The notes under the pieces: generated by a model | Seen by the model: the letters and a program-made list of their open reading frames with translations, nothing else | What the model was told of the DNA's origin: nothing | Database searches by the model: none | In this document: positions 42,274 through 47,479 of the stretch, piece after piece | Numbering within the stretch: the first letter of the stretch is position 1 | How the letters are laid out: each line of letters opens with the position of its first letter | Translations under genes and position numbers: made by a program | DNA from: Bacillus sp. 2205SS5-2 | GTDB taxonomy: Bacteria > Bacillota > Bacilli > Bacillales > Bacillaceae_K | Length of the DNA stretch: 47,479 nucleotides | Direction: 5' to 3' | NCBI RefSeq assembly: GCF_037024155.1 | Contig: NZ_JAYKTS010000030.1 | Span: forward strand, 1-47,479

Positions 42274-42373
42274 ATTTTTGAGAGAATAAAACCAGATTTG
42301 AGAAGAAATTTACTTGAGTCTAGATTTTATTGTTTAATTTTTGAGTTTTTTTAGCAGTGATTTTCGCTTTTTT

Positions 42374-42551
42374 GATCTAGCTGCAGTGGCTAGCAGCTAT
42401 GGGACAAATAACATCCAACTCCAAAGGTCAGGACCTTCTCTGTTGGATAACATTTGCCCGCCGCTGCTGGGCGAGCCACTTCCGCTTTACGTGATCCAGC
42501 TGCAGTGGCTAGGGACTCGGGGGCAAATGAATAATCCTCCAGTGGCTAGGG
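42374..42551 (+). repeat. TCTAGCTGCAG palindromic repeat, one full and one partial unit
   Basis: Units start at 42374 (GATCTAGCTGCAGTGGCT) and 42493 (GATCCAGCTGCAGTGGCT), 119 bp apart, the same period as at 27430. The full unit ends GAGCCACTTCCGCTTTAC and has an inner hairpin AAGGTCAGGACCTT. The following 42552-42765 holds a weak hairpin TGAAAC/GTTTCA but no gene. Confidence 0.75.
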
Positions 42552-42765
42552 GGTGTGGTAAAATGGGGTGAAACTTTCATTGGGGTTTTGTTTCATCCTT
42601 TCGCGGTGGTCTTTAAGTGGCTGTGTTGAATCTGCTTTTTAGAGGGAGATTCTTGCTTTTTCTTTATGTTAATAAGTTGAACAAGATGGTTTCTCTTACC
42701 TGTGCTTTATCTGAATCATAATTAGGGAATAATGTTTGAGTAGAAAGATGAGTGCTACTAATAGT

Positions 42766-42794
42766 TTGACTTTGAAAAGGTACTGAAAAATATA
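42766..42794 (+). promoter_or_regulatory. Possible sigma-A promoter of tex
   Basis: TTGACT, 17-bp spacer, AATATA, directly before the tex ribosome site. The -10 is weak and the leader would be very short. Confidence 0.4.
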
Positions 42795-42808
42795 GGGGGA
42801 CTATAATC

Positions 42809-44989
42809 ATGAGTGTTGAACTAAAAGAAAAAAATGTAGAATTAATACAGAAAATCAAAAATGAACTAGGTCTTCAAAAAAAGCAAGTGAGTAATGTAAT
42901 TTCACTTTTATCTGAAGGAAATACAGTGCCATTCATTGCAAGGTATCGAAAAGAAATGACAGATGCTCTCGATGAAGTGCAAATTCGATCAATAATGGAT
43001 AGACATACATACTTACTAAATTTAGAGCAAAGAAAAACAGAAGTACTTCGGTTGATAGAAGAACAGGGAAAACTTACGGAGAAGCTGGCACAAAGTATTC
43101 AGTTCGCCGATAAATTACAACTAATTGAGGATATTTACCGACCGTATAAACAAAAGCGAAGAACAAAAGCGACTGTTGCAAAAGAAAAAGGGCTAGAACC
43201 TTTTGCGGATTGGTTGCTAAACTTCCCAACCGTATCAATTGAGAAGGAAGCGCAAGTCTATCTTTCTGAAGAAAAAGAGATTTCTCACGTTCAAGATGTT
43301 ATTAATGGATCGAAAGACATAATCGCTGAAAAAGTGTCTGATACGGCAAGTTACCGAGAGTGGATCAGAAAAGAAACGTTTCGAAGAGGAATTGTCTTAG
43401 CCTCCTCGAAAAATGAAGAGAAGGATGAGAAAAAAGTATTTGAAATGTACTATCAATACGAGGAGCCAATTTTAAAGATTGTTCCACACCGTATTCTTGC
43501 GATGAATCGTGGAGAAAAAGAAGAGATCCTTAAGGTTGTTGTTCAGCCCCCCGTCGATGTGATTCTATCCTATCTTAAGAGACAGGTAATAAAAACGGAA
43601 AACTCAACATCTGTAACTATTATCTCGGAAGCCATTGAAGATTCATACAAGCGTCTGATACAACCGTCAATTGAACGTGAGATTCGGAATGAACTGACCG
43701 AGAAAGCCGAAGACCAAGCGATACATATTTTTTCGGAAAACCTAAAGAATCTATTGCTTCAACCTCCACTAAAAGGAAAAATAGTGTTAGGTGTAGATCC
43801 AGCCTATCGAACAGGCTGTAAGTTAGCTGTTGTAGATGATACAGGAAAAGTACTAGCCATTGATGTGATTTATCCGCACCCGCCAAAACCTAAGAGAGAG
43901 GATGCCGAAAGAAAAGTTGCGGATATGCTGAAGGCTTTTAATGTGGAAATTGTCGCTATCGGAAACGGAACAGCGTCCAGAGAAACAGAACAATTTATTG
44001 TGGACCTATTAAAGGCTGTTTCTTCAAATGTTTCGTACTTGATTGTCAATGAGGCGGGAGCCAGTGTATACTCGGCATCAGAATTAGCTCGCGAGGAATT
44101 CCCACATTTACAAGTAGAAGAGAGAAGTGCTGTTTCAATAGCAAGAAGATTACAGGATCCTCTCGCAGAATTGGTGAAAATTGATCCCAAATCGGTAGGA
44201 GTAGGTCAATACCAGCACGATGTTTCGCAAAAAAAACTAAATGAGTCTTTAAATTTTGTTGTGGAAACAGCAGTAAATCGAGTAGGGGTTAATGTAAATA
44301 CAGCTTCATCATCATTGCTTCAGTATGTAGCGGGCTTATCAAAAACCGTAGCCAACAATATTGTGAAGAAAAGAGAAGAAGAGGGACGTTTTGCGAGTAG
44401 GAAGGAACTGAAAACCATTCCAAGACTAGGTGCGAAGACGTATGAGCAATGTATTGGGTTTTTACGTATTTTAGAAGGAGAAGAACCGCTTGATAATACA
44501 TCAATCCACCCTGAAAACTATAAAAAAGTAAAAGACTTATTGCAAGACCTTAAGCTCTCGTCCTCCATGTTAGGTAGTCAAAAACTTCGTGAAGCATTAG
44601 GAACCGTGAATTTGATGGAAAAAGGCGAAAAGCTAGATATAGGAGAGTTAACATTACTAGACATAAGGGAGTCTCTTGTTCAACCGGGTAGAGACCCGCG
44701 AGATGACTTGCCGCAACCGTTATTGAAAAAAGATGTCTTGAAAATGGAAGATTTGCTAACAGGAATGGAATTGCAGGGAACTGTTCGTAATGTTGTAGAC
44801 TTTGGAGCATTCGTTGATATAGGTGTTAAACAAGATGGGCTTGTGCATATTTCAAAGTTAAAAAGAGGCTTCGTTAAACACCCTCTAGATGTCGTATCTC
44901 TGGGTGATGTTGTGACCGTATGGGTGGAAAGTATCGATGTACAAAAAGGAAGAGTGTCATTAACGATGCTTTCTCCAATAGAGAAATGA
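42809..44989 (+). CDS. tex: Tex family RNA-binding protein
   Basis: A 726-residue cytoplasmic protein (YdcI in B. subtilis) linked to transcript handling. Tex N-terminal domain with VPFIARYRKEMTDALDEVQIR, YqgF-like RNase H fold starting KIVLGVDPAYRTGCKLAV (near residue 325), helix-hairpin-helix region VNVNTASSSLLQYVAGLSKTVANNIV (about 495), and C-terminal S1 domain ELQGTVRNVVDFGAFVDIGVKQDGLVH (about 650). The ATG follows AGGGGGACTATAATC. Convergent with cmpA, sharing a terminator. Confidence 0.96.
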   Translation: MSVELKEKNVELIQKIKNELGLQKKQVSNVISLLSEGNTVPFIARYRKEMTDALDEVQIRSIMDRHTYLLNLEQRKTEVLRLIEEQGKLTEKLAQSIQFADKLQLIEDIYRPYKQKRRTKATVAKEKGLEPFADWLLNFPTVSIEKEAQVYLSEEKEISHVQDVINGSKDIIAEKVSDTASYREWIRKETFRRGIVLASSKNEEKDEKKVFEMYYQYEEPILKIVPHRILAMNRGEKEEILKVVVQPPVDVILSYLKRQVIKTENSTSVTIISEAIEDSYKRLIQPSIEREIRNELTEKAEDQAIHIFSENLKNLLLQPPLKGKIVLGVDPAYRTGCKLAVVDDTGKVLAIDVIYPHPPKPKREDAERKVADMLKAFNVEIVAIGNGTASRETEQFIVDLLKAVSSNVSYLIVNEAGASVYSASELAREEFPHLQVEERSAVSIARRLQDPLAELVKIDPKSVGVGQYQHDVSQKKLNESLNFVVETAVNRVGVNVNTASSSLLQYVAGLSKTVANNIVKKREEEGRFASRKELKTIPRLGAKTYEQCIGFLRILEGEEPLDNTSIHPENYKKVKDLLQDLKLSSSMLGSQKLREALGTVNLMEKGEKLDIGELTLLDIRESLVQPGRDPRDDLPQPLLKKDVLKMEDLLTGMELQGTVRNVVDFGAFVDIGVKQDGLVHISKLKRGFVKHPLDVVSLGDVVTVWVESIDVQKGRVSLTMLSPIEK

Positions 44990-44997
44990 ATTCTGTG

Positions 44998-45027
44998 AAA
45001 ACACTGCTTATGAGCGGTGTTTTTTTC
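44998..45027. terminator. Shared terminator of tex and cmpA
   Basis: CACTGCT-TATG-AGCGGTG with one mismatch, followed by seven T on the plus strand; the minus-strand reading ends in TTTTC. The cmpA stop codon lies inside the hairpin. Confidence 0.8.
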
Positions 45028-45121
45028 TGTAAAAAAACCAACATTGATTCAATAATTTAATTTGGTAGTGGTCTTTTTCGAGGAAGGCTCGTTTCATTTG
45101 GTTTTGAAGCCAATTCGGCAT
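45008..45121 (-). CDS. cmpA: Cortex morphogenetic protein CmpA
   Basis: A 37-residue protein on the minus strand starting MPNWLQNQMKRAFLEKDHY and continuing QIKLLNQCWFFYRKKHRS. This is the signature of CmpA, the small sporulation protein that, with the ClpXP protease, acts as a checkpoint by removing SpoIVA from badly assembled spores. B. subtilis CmpA has the same 37-residue length. AAGGAGG precedes the ATG by eight bases. It sits between tex and the sprT-like gene, as in B. subtilis. A palindrome lies 14 bp upstream of the start. Confidence 0.95.
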   Translation of the reverse strand: MPNWLQNQMKRAFLEKDHYQIKLLNQCWFFYRKKHRS

Positions 45122-45134
45122 TGAGATACCTCCT

Positions 45135-45150
45135 TAACTGAAGTCAGTTA
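45135..45150. promoter_or_regulatory. Palindrome between cmpA and sprT
   Basis: TAACTGA-AG-TCAGTTA, perfect 7-bp arms, immediately upstream of the cmpA ribosome site and between two divergent genes. It could be an operator or an RNA hairpin masking the cmpA ribosome site. No regulator is assigned. Confidence 0.4.
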
Positions 45151-45215
45151 GACAGATTTATCTTATTTTATGCTATAATAGCTTGTCATGTTCTAAGAGA
45201 AAGGGCAGAATTCCG

Positions 45216-45677
45216 ATGAGAAATGAGGAACTTCAAAAAACGGTAGAAAAAATATCGATTGATTTGTTTGGGAAGCCGTTTAAACATAAAGCGTATTTCA
45301 ACTTGAGGCTAAGAACAACAGGTGGACGCTACTTATTAAGGGAACATCATATTGAGCTAAATAGGAAGTATTATGATGAGTTAGGTCATAAGGAATTAAT
45401 CGGTATCATTAAGCATGAGTTATGTCACTATCACTTACATCTTGAGGGGAAAGGATATAGGCACAAGGACCAAGATTTTAAATCTCTAATGAAAAAAGTT
45501 GATGCTCCGAGGCATTGTGCTGTTCTTCCTTCATATAATCGTTCTGAAAGGAAAGTGGAATATCGGTATCGGTGTGAAAAATGCGGACTAAATTATTATC
45601 GTAAGAAAAAAATGAATACAACCAAGTATGTCTGTGGGCGTTGTAAGGGGAGTATTGTATTTTTAGGAAAAAAGTGA
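45216..45677 (+). CDS. ydcK: SprT-like protein, YdcK
   Basis: A 153-residue SprT-family protein with a zinc metalloprotease-like motif HELCHYHLH (near residue 68) and a C-terminal zinc ribbon CEKCG...CGRCKG. RLRTTGGRYLLREHHIELN and APRHCAVLP are family blocks. ATG 45216 gives the MRNEELQKTVEKI start seen in YdcK; an upstream open stretch is not conserved. Related to Spartan-like proteases, but its bacterial substrate is unknown. Followed closely by the strong tRNA promoter. Confidence 0.92.
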   Translation: MRNEELQKTVEKISIDLFGKPFKHKAYFNLRLRTTGGRYLLREHHIELNRKYYDELGHKELIGIIKHELCHYHLHLEGKGYRHKDQDFKSLMKKVDAPRHCAVLPSYNRSERKVEYRYRCEKCGLNYYRKKKMNTTKYVCGRCKGSIVFLGKK

Positions 45678-45702
45678 TTTATCAATTTTTCATTTTGTAT
45701 GG

Positions 45703-45733
45703 CTTGACAGATTATATGAAATTTCATATAATC
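45703..45733 (+). promoter_or_regulatory. Strong tRNA-operon promoter with overlapping long palindrome
   Basis: TTGACA (45703-45708), 18-bp spacer, TATAAT (45727-45732), both perfect consensus. A palindrome with 12-bp perfect arms (GATTATATGAAA / TTTCATATAATC around one A, 45709-45733) fills the spacer and most of the -10, an arrangement expected of an operator. Confidence 0.75.
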
Positions 45734-45762
45734 TACATTGTTGATGTCAAACATTAGACTAT

Positions 45763-45837
45763 TCCGCAGTAGCTCAGTGGTAGAGCTATCGGCTGTTAAC
45801 CGATCGGTCGCAAGTTCGAATCTTGCCTGCGGAGCCA
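45763..45837 (+). tRNA. tRNA-Asn (GTT)
   Basis: Acceptor TCCGCAG/CTGCGGA, anticodon GTT, GGTTCGA-type T loop (GTTCGAATC), encoded CCA. Confidence 0.97.
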
Positions 45838-45846
45838 TTTTTATTT

Positions 45847-45937
45847 GGGGAAGTACTCAAGTGGCTGAAGAGGCGCCCCTGCTAAGGGTGTAGGTCGCGC
45901 AAGCGGCGCGAGGGTTCAAATCCCTCCTTCTCCGCCA
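45847..45937 (+). tRNA. tRNA-Ser (GCT)
   Basis: Acceptor GGGGAAG/CTTCTCC, long variable arm, anticodon GCT, encoded CCA; 91 bases. Confidence 0.97.
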
Positions 45938-45953
45938 GGTCTTTTTTTATTTT

Positions 45954-46025
45954 GGCCCGTTGGTCAAGCGGTTAAGACACCGCCCTTTCACGGCGGTATC
46001 ACGGGTTCGATTCCCGTACGGGTCA
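45954..46025 (+). tRNA. tRNA-Glu (TTC)
   Basis: Acceptor GGCCCGT/ACGGGTC, anticodon TTC. The 3' CCA is not encoded (A then TCT), so it must be added after transcription. Confidence 0.96.
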
Positions 46026-46155
46026 TCTAGTGTTGAGGAAGCCTAATTTTCTCGTAGCTTGTATTGGGGTATAGAAAGATAGTATGCCTGTGGTAGAAGA
46101 GATGGATGTCATTGAATCTCTGAAAATCTGGTGTGAATTTTTTTTGAAATAAGCG

Positions 46156-46185
46156 TTGACTAACATCGAGACAATGTGTTAAGAT
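46156..46185 (+). promoter_or_regulatory. Internal promoter before tRNA-Gln
   Basis: TTGACT, 17-18-bp spacer, TTAAGAT. It suggests the tRNA cluster has several transcription units. Confidence 0.55.
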
Positions 46186-46231
46186 AGTTCTTGTCGCTGT
46201 TGAGAGACGGTGAAGTAATATTCGTTAACAG

Positions 46232-46306
46232 TGGGCTATAGCCAAGCGGTAAGGCAACGGATTTTGATTCCGTCATGCGCCGGTTCGAATCCAGCTAGCC
46301 CAGCCA
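46232..46306 (+). tRNA. tRNA-Gln (TTG)
   Basis: Acceptor TGGGCTA/TAGCCCA, anticodon TTG, encoded CCA. Confidence 0.97.
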
Positions 46307-46310
46307 TAAC

Positions 46311-46386
46311 GAGCCATTAGCTCAGTTGGTAGAGCATCTGACTTTTAATCAGAGGGTCGAAGGTTCGAATCCTTCATGGCTCACCA
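46311..46386 (+). tRNA. tRNA-Lys (TTT)
   Basis: Acceptor GAGCCAT/ATGGCTC, anticodon TTT, encoded CCA. Confidence 0.97.
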
Positions 46387-46463
46387 AAGATTTTTGCAAA
46401 GTAGAAGATCTCACCATGTAGGTTTGATCGGAATGCGAAGCGGAAAATCTAATATCATATTAA

Positions 46464-46545
46464 GCGGGTGTGGCGGAATTGGCAGACGCACTAGACTTAG
46501 GATCTAGCGCCGCAAGGCGTGGGGGTTCGACTCCCTTCACCCGCA
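46464..46545 (+). tRNA. tRNA-Leu (TAG)
   Basis: Acceptor GCGGGTG/CACCCGC, long variable arm, anticodon TAG. The CCA is not encoded (A then TTG). Confidence 0.96.
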
Positions 46546-46568
46546 TTGTTTTCTTTTTTAAAAAAGTA

Positions 46569-46597
46569 TTGACAAAACAATGAGTTGAAGATATGAT
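46569..46597 (+). promoter_or_regulatory. Internal promoter before the second tRNA-Leu
   Basis: TTGACA, 17-bp spacer, TATGAT: near-perfect sigma-A promoter in the space before tRNA-Leu(GAG), probably helping to drive the tRNAs that follow and the rRNA operon. Confidence 0.75.
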
Positions 46598-46625
46598 TAA
46601 TACTTGTTGCTTCATTGCTTATGAC

Positions 46626-46712
<87 letters not shown>

Positions 46713-46731
46713 AGATATTTCACTTTAATAT

Positions 46732-46808
46732 GCGCCCGTAGCTCAATTGGATAGAGCGTTTGACTACGGATCAAAAGGTTAGGGGTTCGACTCCTCTCGG
46801 GCGCGCCA
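46732..46808 (+). tRNA. tRNA-Arg (ACG)
   Basis: Acceptor GCGCCCG/CGGGCGC, anticodon ACG, encoded CCA. Its inosine-modified form would read CGC, the proposed specifier of the argS T-box. Confidence 0.97.
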
Positions 46809-46861
46809 TTAGTACCATCAAAAAGCTCTACAACATGCTATGACGGTAATGTTAAAACTAA

Positions 46862-46938
46862 CGGGAAGTAGCTCAGCTTGGTAGAGCACTTGGTTTGGGA
46901 CCAAGGGGTCGCAGGTTCGAATCCTGTCTTCCCGACCA
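46862..46938 (+). tRNA. tRNA-Pro (TGG)
   Basis: Acceptor CGGGAAG/CTTCCCG, anticodon TGG, encoded CCA. Confidence 0.97.
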
Positions 46939-46954
46939 TCTTCTTTTAATAAAT

Positions 46955-47028
46955 GCGGGTGTAGTTTAGTGGTAAAACCTCAGCCTTCCAAGCTGATGAT
47001 GTGAGTTCGATTCTCATCACCCGCTCCA
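46955..47028 (+). tRNA. tRNA-Gly (TCC)
   Basis: Acceptor GCGGGTG/CACCCGC, anticodon TCC, encoded CCA. Confidence 0.97.
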
Positions 47029-47134
47029 ATTTTTGATTGAACTTTGAAAACTGAAAAGACGAAACGTCAACGTTAATTTAAACGTAAGAACTTGATTCTT
47101 ACAAAAATGTTTTATGAGCAAGTCAAACTTAACT
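47029..47134 (+). promoter_or_regulatory. 16S rRNA leader with processing hairpins
   Basis: Contains ACTTTGAAAACTGAA, typical of Bacillus rRNA leaders, GACGAAACGTC, and the hairpin GTAAGAA/TTCTTAC. TGAGCAAGTCAAACTTAAC just before the 16S start is likely part of the precursor processing stem. No separate promoter is evident, so the rRNA may be read from the tRNA promoters. Confidence 0.6.

Positions 47135-47479
<345 letters not shown>

Noticed and set aside
42051-42571. Short open frames after rsbX
   Set aside because: They run through the terminator, MITE copy M and the palindromic repeats and change phase at repeat borders.

Overview
The window comes from a low-GC, spore-forming Bacillaceae chromosome. 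From ddl rightwards the gene order follows the Bacillus subtilis ydb/ydc region: ddl-murF-cshA-ydbS-ydbT-rhomboid-acpS-ydcC-alr-mazEF-rsbRSTUVW-sigB-rsbX-tex-cmpA-sprT, then a tRNA cluster. The cluster is Asn-Ser-Glu-Gln-Lys-Leu-Leu-Arg-Pro-Gly and leads into the 5' end of a 16S rRNA gene, where the window stops. Spore genes (cmpA, ydcC), an Arg T-box leader and a sigma-B-type promoter before rsbV fit this placement. I cannot name the species.

Left part (1-11 kb): a TnpB gene cut by the window edge, with its candidate omega RNA and element right end; then minus-strand genes for a DedA/VTT membrane protein, ArgS with a T-box leader, a RodA-type SEDS protein, a CBS/CorC-type membrane protein and MgtE; then an unrecognised plus-strand gene and a minus-strand DUF3231 gene. 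Middle (11-21 kb): a tightly packed operon holding an ABC importer of the YnjBCD type, a TVP38/VTT membrane protein, a CDP-alcohol phosphatidyltransferase and a mercuric-reductase-like flavoprotein. It is followed by a convergent Crp/Fnr-type regulator, a divergent 70-residue glutaredoxin-like protein, and a flavoprotein of the type elsewhere fused to SelD. The operon resembles the uncharacterised E. coli ydjXYZ-ynjABCDEF cluster and is the best candidate here for an undescribed pathway. A TGTAAG-N4-CTTACA palindrome by the regulator and a degenerate version before the operon suggest a small regulon.

Right part (21-47 kb): cell-wall precursor genes (ddl, murF, alr), RNA helicase cshA, UV endonuclease uvsE, two PH-domain membrane proteins, the MazEF pair, the complete general stress-response partner-switching operon ending in rsbX, and the translation genes.

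The strongest non-coding signal is a family of short intergenic elements. At least a dozen full, partial or decayed copies of a 161-bp sequence are present, with imperfect terminal inverted repeats (GGCTGTTTTCGCAAAG... / ...TACGAAAAGAGCC) and, in the best copies, perfect 8-bp target duplications. These are the marks of a MITE. One copy lies between the argS promoter and its T-box; one lies in the U-tract of the rsbX terminator; two share an internal graft of a second palindromic repeat family (about 119-bp period, TCTAGCTGCAG/TCTAGCTCCAG start). All calls come from reading the sequence; no searches were run.
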